Origin: JAZDRH01 sp047470865
GTDB lineage: Bacteria; Pseudomonadota; Gammaproteobacteria; Pseudomonadales; Pseudomonadaceae
Direction: 5' to 3'
DNA length: 64,000 nt
NCBI RefSeq assembly: GCF_047470865.1
Contig: NZ_JAZDRH010000012.1
Span: 1 to 64,000 of the forward strand
Part shown: in pieces, positions 8,754 through 17,919 of the stretch
How positions within the stretch are numbered: position 1 is the stretch's first letter
Layout: each line of letters starts with the position of its first letter
Program-made: the position numbers and the translations under genes
The notes under the pieces: model-generated
Database searches by the model: none
Told to the model about the DNA's origin: nothing
What the model saw: only the letters and a program-made list of their open reading frames with translations

Positions 8754-10241
8754 TTGTTTAATCAACCTCAATTAGATTCTGTCAAAGCCTGGCTTAGTCA
8801 TCCTGATTATGCGAACTACCCGCTCTATCTACGTATTCAGCGTGCTATTCGCCAATTAATTTTAGATTCAGCTTTGCAACCGACACAGGCCTTGCCAGCC
8901 ACACGAACATTAGCTCGCTCATTAGAAGTATCACGGGATACGGTTGAAAACGCCTACAGCTTATTACATGCCGAAGGTTACATAGAACGGCGCGCAGGAA
9001 GTGGTAGCTTTGTAGCAGCTATGCCGCAACTAAAAAAAGCCAAAATTAACGCTGCAAACCGGCAACTAGAAAAACCGCAATTAAGCCGACGTGCCCAGCA
9101 CTTACTCACCAATGAAGGCGTCCGCGAAGCAACGCAACCTGTACCCTTTGCTCCTGGTGTACCAGAGGTTCGATTATTCCCGCTATCGTTATGGGAACGT
9201 TTAGAGCGACAAGTCATTAAAGAATTGGGCACATCTTGTTTACAACACAGTGATGCACAAGGTGTTTTTGTATTACGCCAAGCTATAGCTAACTATGTCA
9301 ACTTAGAACGTGGGGCCCATGCAACGCCAGAACAAGTATTAATTCTAACCAGCTCACAACAAGCTATTAGCCTATGTGCCCAGCTTTTATTTGACGAAAA
9401 AGACATTATTGCCTGTGAAAACCCCATGTATGTTGGCGCACAAAAAGCTTTTCTAGCCGCTGGCTTGCAATTAAAACCTATCAATGTAGATGAGCAAGGA
9501 GTGCAATTGGAAAGCTTATTCCAAGAACCAAGACACAATGTAAAAGGCATTTTTTTAACACCATCGCATCAATACCCTACAGGTACAACGCTATCCTTAG
9601 AGCGTCGTTTAGCGCTTATTGAATGGGCTCAACAACATAAAGCATGGATCATCGAAGATGACTATGACAGTGAATTTCACTACATAGGTAAACCTACAGC
9701 TTGCGTCCAAGGCTTAGATCCCTATCAGCGTACTATTTACATTGGTACTTTTACCAAGTCTTTGTTTCCTGGTCTACGCATTGGTTATATGATTTTGCCG
9801 CCCGCTTTAGTAACCCCTATGACCAGTGCGAGAACCCTTCAAGATGGGCATACGGCTACGCTATCCCAACTGACTTTAGCTCGCTTTATTGAAAACGGCC
9901 ATTTTGGAGCCTACATTCGACAAATGCGCCAAGTTTATGCCAAACGACTAGAGTGCTTGCAACAACTTATTAGAAATCATTTGGCTGACTATTTCATAGC
10001 CGCCAAGCCACAAGGTGGAATGCAGATTTTTTGCCAATTAAAACAGGCCACCAATGAGCAGCTGATTCTGGCACTGGCTCGTATAAGCAAGCTCAAACTA
10101 ACGCCTATATCTAGCCTTTATATTACTGAACACAAGTGCAGTGGTTTTCTATTAGGCTTTGCGGCTTATACGCCCAGAGAATTAGAAGTAGCCGTCAATA
10201 CTTTGGCTAAAATCTGTAAAACACTAAGTACACCTTCTTAG
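8754..10241 (+). CDS. pdxR: MocR/PdxR-type regulator (GntR winged helix fused to aminotransferase domain)
   Basis: A 495-residue fusion. Residues about 15-85 form a GntR winged helix (PATRTLARSLEVSRDTVENAYSLL). Residues about 125-490 form a class-I aminotransferase fold with the PLP-lysine block GTFTKSLFPGLRIGY and the IEDDYDSEFHY block before it. In this family the aminotransferase domain senses PLP or an amino-acid adduct rather than catalysing turnover. No ATG precedes the domain in this frame after the stop at 8718, so TTG at 8754 is taken as the start. The divergent neighbour operon contains serC, glyA, an aminotransferase and yggS, which fits a B6-responsive regulator. The pdxR symbol is tentative. 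Confidence 0.85.
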   Translation: MFNQPQLDSVKAWLSHPDYANYPLYLRIQRAIRQLILDSALQPTQALPATRTLARSLEVSRDTVENAYSLLHAEGYIERRAGSGSFVAAMPQLKKAKINAANRQLEKPQLSRRAQHLLTNEGVREATQPVPFAPGVPEVRLFPLSLWERLERQVIKELGTSCLQHSDAQGVFVLRQAIANYVNLERGAHATPEQVLILTSSQQAISLCAQLLFDEKDIIACENPMYVGAQKAFLAAGLQLKPINVDEQGVQLESLFQEPRHNVKGIFLTPSHQYPTGTTLSLERRLALIEWAQQHKAWIIEDDYDSEFHYIGKPTACVQGLDPYQRTIYIGTFTKSLFPGLRIGYMILPPALVTPMTSARTLQDGHTATLSQLTLARFIENGHFGAYIRQMRQVYAKRLECLQQLIRNHLADYFIAAKPQGGMQIFCQLKQATNEQLILALARISKLKLTPISSLYITEHKCSGFLLGFAAYTPRELEVAVNTLAKICKTLSTPS

Positions 10242-10508
10242 TATTCAGGCGAAAAGCAGCTGTATCCCTACCCGCTAAAATTAGCTACTGGTCAGTATTT
10301 TTATACACTCTAAAGCTACATACAGCAGCGGCCAAACTCTTTAATAATTATTAACTTAACGAGCTTAATACTGTAAAACCGCGTGTATGATAATTCAGCA
10401 CTGCAAATGCTCAGCAGAAGTTTATTGCCAGCTAAATAAATAGCCTTTAACTAAATAGGCGAGCAGCCAACTGAATGCCTATAGCCTTTAATCTTTGCAG
10501 CTAAATCA

Positions 10509-11048
10509 CTACTTGCGTTGAGAAACATTAGAAAGATCAATTTTATTCAAGTTATAACAAGCCTGGATTAGCTGCCCTTTTTTGCAAGCTATAGTCAGCA
10601 ACTCTTTAGCGTTAAAATAATACTGTGGATTGCTCTTATCTTCAGCATACAGATCGCCTGCGACAAAACAGCCTTGGTAAATTTGGTTGGTGCACATGTA
10701 TTCACCCAGCTCTATAGCTTTTGGAATATTGCGTGGCGTAGAGATCCCTTCTGATAACATATAGACGGCCATGTTGCAAGCGCGCTCATAAAGCTGATCC
10801 ACACAGATTTTATGATAGATTCTCAATGCTTCATCTCCTCGCTCTAACAACATAAGCGAATCAGCTGCAGCAAAGCAGGCATTGTAATCCTTTTCTTCAC
10901 AATTCTTTCGCTGCGCAGCGTATTGCTTCTGTGCCCTTAGTATTTCTGTTTGCGCTGACTGCTGGGCAAAACTTGAAAGACCAAATGTAGCAAAGAATAC
11001 TGTTATCAATAATGTGGTAAAAGACTTAACAGCAATATGAGCGTCCAT
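10509..11048 (-). CDS. Secreted cysteine-rich Sel1/TPR-like protein
   Basis: A 179-residue protein with an N-terminal signal peptide (hydrophobic run TTLLITVFFATFGLSSFA ending near residue 28). It then has helical repeats with regularly placed cysteines: NCEEKDYNACFAAAD, ICVDQLYERACNMAV, YMCTNQIYQGCFVAG, IACKKGQLIQACYN. Each repeat holds a Cys pair about eight residues apart, the pattern of disulphide-linked Sel1-like repeats as in Helicobacter cysteine-rich proteins. It is probably periplasmic and involved in protein-protein contacts. It is a single gene with no operon partners, in a gap of about 1.1 kb between the MocR gene and lpd. Confidence 0.75.
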   Translation of the reverse strand: MDAHIAVKSFTTLLITVFFATFGLSSFAQQSAQTEILRAQKQYAAQRKNCEEKDYNACFAAADSLMLLERGDEALRIYHKICVDQLYERACNMAVYMLSEGISTPRNIPKAIELGEYMCTNQIYQGCFVAGDLYAEDKSNPQYYFNAKELLTIACKKGQLIQACYNLNKIDLSNVSQRK

Positions 11049-11330
11049 ATTCTAACTTCATCCTTGATATGTTTTAAAAATGACCTAAATGAGTAAATTA
11101 TTTTTTAAAACAACAAAAACCTAACCTTTGTTTTCTATATTTCTATAGCCAACTAAACAGTTTACACAAAGGATTAAACTGAACAATGAAATTAAGATAA
11201 GAAACCAATAATTGTATTAAAACGTGATGCAATTCATGAAATATATGACCTACAGCCTATAGAAAATAAGCCTATTTAGGTCTATATAAAGCATCGCTTG
11301 CAGTGCTAATTTTTCTATTACCCAATAAAA

Positions 11331-11350
11331 ACCCCAGTTTTTACTGGGGT
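11331..11350 (-). terminator. Rho-independent terminator of the sdh-suc-lpd operon
   Basis: A perfect 8-bp stem (ACCCCAGT / ACTGGGGT) with a four-base loop lies 18 bases past the lpd stop and is flanked by A-runs and T-runs, so it can act in both directions. Apart from it, the 319-base gap 11049-11367 holds nothing I recognise. Confidence 0.85.
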
Positions 11351-11367
11351 TTTTATCATAAAAAGAA

Positions 11368-12804
11368 TTAACGCTTTTTACGGTTTGGAATATGAATAGC
11401 TTCGCCATTCACTGCTAAAGCAGCTTCATGCACCGCTTCAGACAAGGTTGGATGTGAGAACACCATCAAACCTAAATCTTCAGCACTGGTACCAAATTCC
11501 ATTGCAATTGCACATTGCTGAACAAGCTCAGCAGCGCTAGGACCAATCACATGAGCACCTAGAACGCGGTCAGTTGCAGCGTCAGCAATGATTTTCACAA
11601 AGCCTGTCGTATCGTTAGCGGCCATAGCACGACCACTGGCTGCAAATGGGAACACACCAACGTTAATAGCAACACCTTCACCTTTTAATTGCTGTTCAGT
11701 TTTACCAACACCTGCAATTTCAGGATGAGTATAAATTACACCTGGAATCAGATCGTAATTCATTTGTGCTTTATGACCTGCAATGCGCTCTGCAACCATA
11801 ACGCCTTCTTCAGACGCTTTATGTGCCAACATTGGACCGCGCACCACGTCACCAATAGCGTAAACACCTGGAACGCTCGTAGCGCAGAACTCGTTAACAT
11901 AGATAAAGCCACGCTCATCTAGTTTAACTTCGCTATCTTCAGCTAATAGATTTTTTGTCTCAGGACGACGGCCTACAGCGACAATAACTTTATCGAAAGT
12001 TTCTTGTTTTTCACCTTCAGCATCAGTAAAGGCAACAGTTACTTCATTACCTTTTACTGTTGAGCCTGTAACACGAGCACCTAAGCGAATTTCCAAACCT
12101 TGCTTGGTTAGTACTTTTTGTGCTTCTTTAGCTACTTGCTCATCGACTGCAGGTAAGAACTTATCTAAAGCTTCAATAACAGTTACTTTAGAACCTAAAC
12201 GTGCCCAAACAGAACCTAGCTCTAAACCAATAACGCCAGCACCAATTACACCTAAACGCTTAGGTGCTTCTTGGAAGTCCAAAGCGCCAGTTGAGTCAAC
12301 GATTACTTTTTGATCAACAGGTGCAGGCGGGATATTAATAGGTTGTGAACCTGAAGCAATAATGACGTTATCCGCCTCATAAACCTCAACACTACCATCA
12401 TCTTTGGTCACTTCCACACGCTTATTAGCTAGCAGTTTGCCGTGGCCTTCAATGCTAGTTACACCGTTGCCTTTAAACAGCAAACCGATGCCACCAGTTA
12501 GATTTTTCACAATACCATCTTTACGGCCAATCATAGCTGGTACGTCTATTTTAACGTCGCCTGTTGAAATGCCGTGTACCGCAAAACTCTCTGTGGCTTC
12601 ATGAAATTTCCATGAGCTATCAAGCAGTGCTTTAGATGGAATACAGCCTACGTTTAAACAAGTACCACCAAGCGCCATCTTGCCGTCTTTGCCTTTGTAT
12701 TTTTCAATACAGGCTGTTTTAAAACCTAATTGCGCAGACTTAATTGCAGCAACATAGCCACCTGGGCCGCCGCCAATAACGATCACATCATATTTTTGAG
12801 ACAT
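11368..12804 (-). CDS. lpd: Dihydrolipoyl dehydrogenase (E3)
   Basis: A 478-residue flavoprotein disulphide reductase that reoxidises the lipoyl arm of 2-oxoglutarate dehydrogenase with NAD+. Visible motifs: FAD-binding GGGPGGYVAAIKSAQLG at the N-terminus, redox-active disulphide GGTCLNVGCIPSK near residue 45, NAD-binding GAGVIGLELGSVWARLG near 185, second FAD contact YAIGDVV near 315, and the C-terminal His-Glu pair in SHPTLSEAVHE. I start at the ATG at 12804, which has AGGAG upstream; the frame extends to 12855 without support. It is the last gene of the operon, followed by a terminator. No sucCD follows, unlike the common Pseudomonas arrangement. Confidence 0.95.
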   Translation of the reverse strand: MSQKYDVIVIGGGPGGYVAAIKSAQLGFKTACIEKYKGKDGKMALGGTCLNVGCIPSKALLDSSWKFHEATESFAVHGISTGDVKIDVPAMIGRKDGIVKNLTGGIGLLFKGNGVTSIEGHGKLLANKRVEVTKDDGSVEVYEADNVIIASGSQPINIPPAPVDQKVIVDSTGALDFQEAPKRLGVIGAGVIGLELGSVWARLGSKVTVIEALDKFLPAVDEQVAKEAQKVLTKQGLEIRLGARVTGSTVKGNEVTVAFTDAEGEKQETFDKVIVAVGRRPETKNLLAEDSEVKLDERGFIYVNEFCATSVPGVYAIGDVVRGPMLAHKASEEGVMVAERIAGHKAQMNYDLIPGVIYTHPEIAGVGKTEQQLKGEGVAINVGVFPFAASGRAMAANDTTGFVKIIADAATDRVLGAHVIGPSAAELVQQCAIAMEFGTSAEDLGLMVFSHPTLSEAVHEAALAVNGEAIHIPNRKKR

Positions 12805-12873
12805 ACGAACTCCTAGGAGTGGCGTAGAAAGCCTCGTCGTTTGCCTTGTGGGCATTCAACGAGGCAATAAAGA

Positions 12874-14073
12874 TTAGATATCTAGCAATAAACGCGCTGG
12901 ATCTTCTAATAAGTCTTTCATAGTTACCAAGAAGGTTACCGCTTCTTTACCATCAATTAAACGGTGGTCATAAGAGAGCGCTAAATACATCATTGGCAGA
13001 ATAACCACTTCACCATTAACGGCCATTGGGCGTTCTTGGATTTTGTGCATACCAAGAATAGCTGTTTGTGGCGGGTTAACAATTGGTGTAGACAATAATG
13101 AACCAAACACACCACCGTTAGAGATAGTGAAAGTACCACCTGTCATATCTTCAATGGTTAGTTTGCCATCACGTGCTTTACGTCCAAAGTCAGCGATGCT
13201 GCCTTCGATTTCTGCAAGGTTCATGAACTCTGCATTACGTAACACAGGCACTACTAAACCACGATCGCTAGAAACAGCAACGCCAATATCTTGGTAACCA
13301 TGGTAAACAATGTCTTTACCGTCAATAGAGGCGTTTACACCTGGTTGACGTTTTAGCGCTTCGGCTGCGGCTTTCACGAAGAAAGACATAAAGCCTAAAC
13401 GTACGCCATTGTGTGTTTTTTCAAACAGATCTTTGTATTTTTTACGCAGATCCATAATTGGTTTCATGTTGACTTCGTTAAAGGTAGTCAACATAGCCAT
13501 GTTTGACTGAGCTTCAACTAAACGCTCAGCAACTTTGGCACGTAAACGTGTCATAGGCACACGTTTTTCAGTACGAGCGCCCACAACCTCTAAAGAAGCC
13601 ACAGCTGGAGCTGCTGCTTTAGCTGGCGCAGCAGGTTTACTAGAAGCAGCTACGGCGTCTTCTTTAGTAACGCGGCCATCTTTACCTGTACCTGGAATGC
13701 TTTGTGGGTCTAGGTTATTATCCGCTGCAATTTTACGTGCTGCTGGAGACAAAATAGCATCGCCACTGGCTTGAGCAGGCTGTTCTGCCGCTGCTGGTGC
13801 TGCTTCAGCAGCGGCTGGGGCTGCAGAGGCCGTAGCATTTTCGTCTAATTTACCTAATAGCTGGCTGCTTAGTACAGTATCACCTTCGTTAGCAATGATT
13901 TCTACTAATACGCCGTCTGCTTCCGCTAAGACTTCCATTACAACTTTGTCAGTTTCGATGTCAACGATTAGCTCATCGCGTTTAACTGCTTCGCCTGGTT
14001 TTTTGTACCAAGTAGCGACGGTACCGTCAGCAACTGACTCTGGGAAAGCAGGAGCTTTAATCTCAATAGCCAT
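12874..14073 (-). CDS. sucB: Dihydrolipoyllysine succinyltransferase (2-oxoglutarate dehydrogenase E2)
   Basis: A 399-residue E2 core subunit. It has an N-terminal lipoyl domain with the lipoylated lysine in DIETDKVVMEV near residue 43. An Ala/Pro-rich linker and a peripheral-subunit-binding domain (ILSPAARKIAADNNLD) follow. The catalytic acyltransferase domain ends with LSYDHRLIDGKEAV, carrying the active-site His and Asp. The ATG at 14073 (MAIEIKAP, the usual start of this family) is preferred over an upstream TTG at 14082, with AGGAA upstream. It lies between sucA and lpd. Confidence 0.95.
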   Translation of the reverse strand: MAIEIKAPAFPESVADGTVATWYKKPGEAVKRDELIVDIETDKVVMEVLAEADGVLVEIIANEGDTVLSSQLLGKLDENATASAAPAAAEAAPAAAEQPAQASGDAILSPAARKIAADNNLDPQSIPGTGKDGRVTKEDAVAASSKPAAPAKAAAPAVASLEVVGARTEKRVPMTRLRAKVAERLVEAQSNMAMLTTFNEVNMKPIMDLRKKYKDLFEKTHNGVRLGFMSFFVKAAAEALKRQPGVNASIDGKDIVYHGYQDIGVAVSSDRGLVVPVLRNAEFMNLAEIEGSIADFGRKARDGKLTIEDMTGGTFTISNGGVFGSLLSTPIVNPPQTAILGMHKIQERPMAVNGEVVILPMMYLALSYDHRLIDGKEAVTFLVTMKDLLEDPARLLLDI

Positions 14074-14106
14074 CTTTCTCAAATTCCTATCTTTTCAATA
14101 ACTTAA

Positions 14107-14132
14107 AAGCTCTCACTAGTAAGTGAGAGCTT
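14107..14132 (-). promoter_or_regulatory. Intercistronic hairpin between sucA and sucB
   Basis: An 11-bp perfect stem (AAGCTCTCACT / AGTGAGAGCTT) with a four-base loop, followed on the minus strand by TTTT. It sits in the 67-base gap between sucA and sucB. It could attenuate readthrough or protect the upstream message; the sequence does not decide which. Confidence 0.6.
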
Positions 14133-14140
14133 ATTTAGGA

Positions 14141-16975
14141 TTACACAGTAAACGCATCTTCCAGCAATTTCTGCTGTTGTTCAGCGTGCATCGAAGCATA
14201 ACCGCAAGCAGGTGAAGCAGAGCTTTCACGTCCTGCGTATTGTAATTCAAGTGCTGATTTAAAGCCCTTAATTACGCGACGCATGTGATGCTGACTGCAA
14301 TACCAAGCACCTTGGTTCATTGGTTCTTCTTGGCACCAAACAATATCAGTGGTGTTTGGATATTTTGCCAATTCAGCGGCCAATTCTTCCTCTGGGAACG
14401 GATACAGCTGCTCGATGCGGACGATGGCTGTATCGTTACGCTCTTCTGCACGGCGTTTTTCGAGTAAGTCGTAGTAAACCTTACCGCTACACAGAACAAT
14501 ACGCTTAACTTTACTGTTATCCAACTGATCGATTTCACCGATTACAGGTTGGAACGCACCATTAGCTAGGTCTTCTAAACTAGATACAGCTAGTTTATGA
14601 CGCAGTAATGACTTAGGAGTTAAGGCGATTAATGGTTTACGCAATGGGCGCTTAATTTGACGGCGCAACATATGGTAAACCTGAGCAGGTGTTGTTGGAA
14701 CGCATACTTGAATATTGTGCTCTGCACATAGTTGCAAGTAACGCTCTAAACGAGCTGATGAGTGCTCTGGGCCTTGACCTTCGTAACCGTGAGGCAACAA
14801 CATGGTTAGACCTGATAAGCGACCCCATTTGGTTTCAGCACTTGAAATGAACTGGTCAATAACTACCTGCGCACCATTAGCAAAGTCACCAAACTGTGCT
14901 TCCCAAATAACCAAGGCATTTGGCATAGTGCTGGCATAGCCATACTCAAAGGCTAAAACAGCTTCTTCCGATAAGAATGAATCGTATAAATCAAAACGTG
15001 GCTGATCTTTAAATAGATGCTGCAACGGATTATAGACAGACGCATCCTTTTGGCTATGTAAGTTTGCATGACGGTGTGAGAAAGTACCACGCCCCACGTC
15101 TTGACCAGTCATCCGCACTGGGTGGCCATCAAACAAAATAGTGGCATAAGCCGCCATTTCAGCAAAGCCCCAGTTAATTGGCAAACCACCTGCCGCCATC
15201 TTACGACGGTCTTCAAGAATTTTTGACACTTGACGCTGCACCACAAAGCCATCTGGCGTTTCTTGCATTTTCAAGGTCAATTCTTGTAGCGTTTTTAGAT
15301 CAAAGCTCGTATCAAAGTGAGAAGTCCACTTATGGCCTAGATAAGGACGCCAATCAACAAATAGCTCTTTATTAGGCTCTTTTACTAAGCTCTTAACAAC
15401 ATGCAAACCGTTGTCTAATGCATCGCGGTACTCGTTAACTAGGTTTTGTGTTTCTTCGTTAGATAACACACCTTCTGCTTCGAGCTGTTTAGCAAAAAGC
15501 TCACGAGTTGTTGGTTGTTTAGTTACTTTTTGGTACATCAATGGTTGAGTACCACTTGGCTCGTCAGCTTCGTTATGGCCACGACGGCGATAGCAAACTA
15601 AATCAATGACGATGTCACGTTTAAATTGCATGCGGTAATCAACCGCCAATTGTGTAACAAATAATACAGCTTCTGGATCATCACCATTAACGTGTAGCAC
15701 AGGTGCTTGGATCATTTTAGCCACATCAGTTGAGTACTCTGTTGAGCGAGTATCTTCTGGATTGCTAGTTGTGAAGCCTACTTGGTTGTTAATAACGATA
15801 CGAATAGTACCACCCGTTTTATAGGCACGGGTTTGTGACATTTGGAATGTTTCCATAACCACACCTTGACCTGCAAATGCAGAGTCGCCGTGAATGGTAA
15901 TAGGAACCACTTTGTCACCAACAGGATCGTTACGACGATCTTGACGAGCACGAACCGACCCCTCAACCACAGGAGACACAATCTCTAAGTGTGATGGGTT
16001 AAAGTTAAGTGCTAGGTGAACTTCGCCACCGGGTGTCATCACGTTAGAAGAAAAACCTTGGTGATATTTAACGTCACCTGAGGCTAGCTCTTCATTGCGT
16101 TTACCATCAAATTCGTCAAATAAATCACGAGGATTTTTGCCATAGGTATTAACCAGAACGTTTAGACGTCCACGGTGTGCCATACCAATAACAATTTCTT
16201 TGGCACCATAAGAACCAGAGCGTTGAATAATTTCATCAACTAATGGAATTAAGCTCTCACCACCTTCTAAGCCAAAGCGTTTAGTACCTGGATATTTTGT
16301 ACCCAAATATTTCTCTAAACCTTCGCCAGCGGTTAAACGCTCAAGCAAATGCGTTTTAACTTCTTTTGAATAAACTGGGCGAGCACGCACTGTTTCTAAA
16401 CGCTGTTGAAACCAACGACGCTGCTCAGAATCAGTAATATGCGTATATTCAGCACCTATAGTGCGACAATATGTCTCTTGCAGCGCTGTTAGGATTTCCT
16501 TTAGCGTTGCTCTTTCTTTGCCGATATTTAGATCACCTGTTTGGAACTCAGTATCTAAATCAGCATCTGTCAGACCATAATGATTAATAGTAAGGTCTGA
16601 AGGCGTAGGACGAACCCATATACCTAATGGATCAAGCTGAGAGGCTTGATGCCCACGCATACGATACGCTTGAATGAGCCGTAAAACTTCAACCTGCTTC
16701 TTTTCATAAGCACTGCTAACAGTGCCCGCAGCTACAGGTTGAGCTCTGTGTTGATTCTTCCCAAGCAGAATGAACTGCTCACGAATCGTTGAATGAGCCA
16801 CATCTGTAGATACAGCGCCACTCTCAGCGGGAAGCTTATCAAAATAGGTGCGCCACTCTTCCGGCACAGCGTTAGGATCGTGCAGATAGAGCTCATATAA
16901 CTCTTCAACATAGGAAGCATTGCCACCGGATAGGTAAGCGCTGTTCCACATGCGCTGCATTACGCTTTCTTGCAT
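14141..16975 (-). CDS. sucA: 2-oxoglutarate dehydrogenase E1 component
   Basis: A 944-residue thiamine-diphosphate enzyme that decarboxylates 2-oxoglutarate and succinylates the lipoyl arm of SucB. Recognisable blocks: the E1 N-terminal segment LSGGNASYVEELYELYL; RFGLEGGESLIPLVDEII and GMAHRGRLNVLVN near residues 240-280; the ThDP motif region HGDSAFAGQGVVMET near 370 and VINNQVGFTTS near 405; and the transketolase-like domain with GQDVGRGTFSHRHA near 620. Length matches the family. It is preceded by a terminator-like hairpin after sdhB, so it may have its own promoter in the 213-base gap. Confidence 0.96.
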   Translation of the reverse strand: MQESVMQRMWNSAYLSGGNASYVEELYELYLHDPNAVPEEWRTYFDKLPAESGAVSTDVAHSTIREQFILLGKNQHRAQPVAAGTVSSAYEKKQVEVLRLIQAYRMRGHQASQLDPLGIWVRPTPSDLTINHYGLTDADLDTEFQTGDLNIGKERATLKEILTALQETYCRTIGAEYTHITDSEQRRWFQQRLETVRARPVYSKEVKTHLLERLTAGEGLEKYLGTKYPGTKRFGLEGGESLIPLVDEIIQRSGSYGAKEIVIGMAHRGRLNVLVNTYGKNPRDLFDEFDGKRNEELASGDVKYHQGFSSNVMTPGGEVHLALNFNPSHLEIVSPVVEGSVRARQDRRNDPVGDKVVPITIHGDSAFAGQGVVMETFQMSQTRAYKTGGTIRIVINNQVGFTTSNPEDTRSTEYSTDVAKMIQAPVLHVNGDDPEAVLFVTQLAVDYRMQFKRDIVIDLVCYRRRGHNEADEPSGTQPLMYQKVTKQPTTRELFAKQLEAEGVLSNEETQNLVNEYRDALDNGLHVVKSLVKEPNKELFVDWRPYLGHKWTSHFDTSFDLKTLQELTLKMQETPDGFVVQRQVSKILEDRRKMAAGGLPINWGFAEMAAYATILFDGHPVRMTGQDVGRGTFSHRHANLHSQKDASVYNPLQHLFKDQPRFDLYDSFLSEEAVLAFEYGYASTMPNALVIWEAQFGDFANGAQVVIDQFISSAETKWGRLSGLTMLLPHGYEGQGPEHSSARLERYLQLCAEHNIQVCVPTTPAQVYHMLRRQIKRPLRKPLIALTPKSLLRHKLAVSSLEDLANGAFQPVIGEIDQLDNSKVKRIVLCSGKVYYDLLEKRRAEERNDTAIVRIEQLYPFPEEELAAELAKYPNTTDIVWCQEEPMNQGAWYCSQHHMRRVIKGFKSALELQYAGRESSASPACGYASMHAEQQQKLLEDAFTV

Positions 16976-17111
16976 GCTAGGTCACCCTTGGTTAGGAGTT
17001 CTACCACTAAAACCTTGGCGACTTGCTAGTCACACACAGCGACTATGCGACCCTTGGTTTTTTTGATAGCCCGAAACTACTCGGCTACTCCTGCTGGTCA
17101 TATTTTTCATT

Positions 17112-17141
17112 TAAAAAAACGCTACAAATCATTGTAGCGTT
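17112..17141 (-). terminator. Terminator after sdhB
   Basis: A perfect 10-bp stem (AACGCTACAA at 17119-17128, TTGTAGCGTT at 17132-17141) with a three-base loop. On the minus strand it is followed by seven T. It lies between sdhB and sucA and so separates, at least partly, the sdh and suc transcription units. A second, imperfect hairpin built on AAGCCT / AGGCTT lies just before it, near 17151-17180. Confidence 0.8.
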
Positions 17142-17188
17142 GTTTACGGTCAAGCCTACACAATTTTTGCGCAGGCTTAAACTGTACA

Positions 17189-17908
17189 TTAGGTTCCGCT
17201 TTGCAACAACATACTACGGATGTGACCAATTGCTCGGGTTGGGTTAAGACCCTTAGGACAAACGTTCACACAGTTCATAATGTTGTGGCAACGAAAAACA
17301 CTAAATGGATCGTCTAAACGTGACAAACGCTCTTGCGTTTGATTATCACGGGTATCCGCCAAAAAGCGATAGGCTTGCAGTAGTGCAGCAGGACCCAAGA
17401 ATTTATCTGGGTTCCACCAGAATGATGGACAGCTGGTTGAACAGCATGCACATAAAATACACTCATACAAGCCGTCGATTTTTTCACGGTCTGCAGGCGA
17501 TTGCAAACGCTCGATTGCTGGAGCTGGCGTATTGTTCTGTAAAAATGGCTGAACTTTTTCATATTGTTGATAGAAAATGCTCATATCAACAACTAGGTCA
17601 CGAATAATAGGTAAGCCTGGTAGTGGACGAATCACTAATTTATTGCCTTTTACTACAGCAGACAATGGAGTGATACAGGCCAAACCATTTTTACCAGATA
17701 AGTTCATACCGTCAGAACCACACACACCTTCACGGCATGAACGACGGTAAGCAAAACTTTCGTCTTGCTCTTTGATCAGCGCTAGAACATCTAGCACCAT
17801 CATATCTTTGCCATCAATTTCCACTTGGAATGTTTGCATGGCTGGAGCAGCATCTTGCTCTGGATTGTAGCGATAAACGCTAACGTCTAACGTTTTAGGT
17901 AGCGACAT
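17189..17908 (-). CDS. sdhB: Succinate dehydrogenase iron-sulphur subunit
   Basis: A 239-residue subunit carrying the three Fe-S centres. The [2Fe-2S] ligands are in SCREGVCGSDGMN with the later Cys of LACIT, near residues 58-80. The [4Fe-4S] and [3Fe-4S] ligands are in CILCACCSTSCP near 150-160 and CHNIMNCVNVCPKG near 207-220. It passes electrons from SdhA to the membrane quinone site. It lies 11 bases after sdhA in the order sdhC-D-A-B. Length is normal. Confidence 0.96.
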   Translation of the reverse strand: MSLPKTLDVSVYRYNPEQDAAPAMQTFQVEIDGKDMMVLDVLALIKEQDESFAYRRSCREGVCGSDGMNLSGKNGLACITPLSAVVKGNKLVIRPLPGLPIIRDLVVDMSIFYQQYEKVQPFLQNNTPAPAIERLQSPADREKIDGLYECILCACCSTSCPSFWWNPDKFLGPAALLQAYRFLADTRDNQTQERLSRLDDPFSVFRCHNIMNCVNVCPKGLNPTRAIGHIRSMLLQSGT

Positions 17909-17919
17909 ATCGATAGCCC

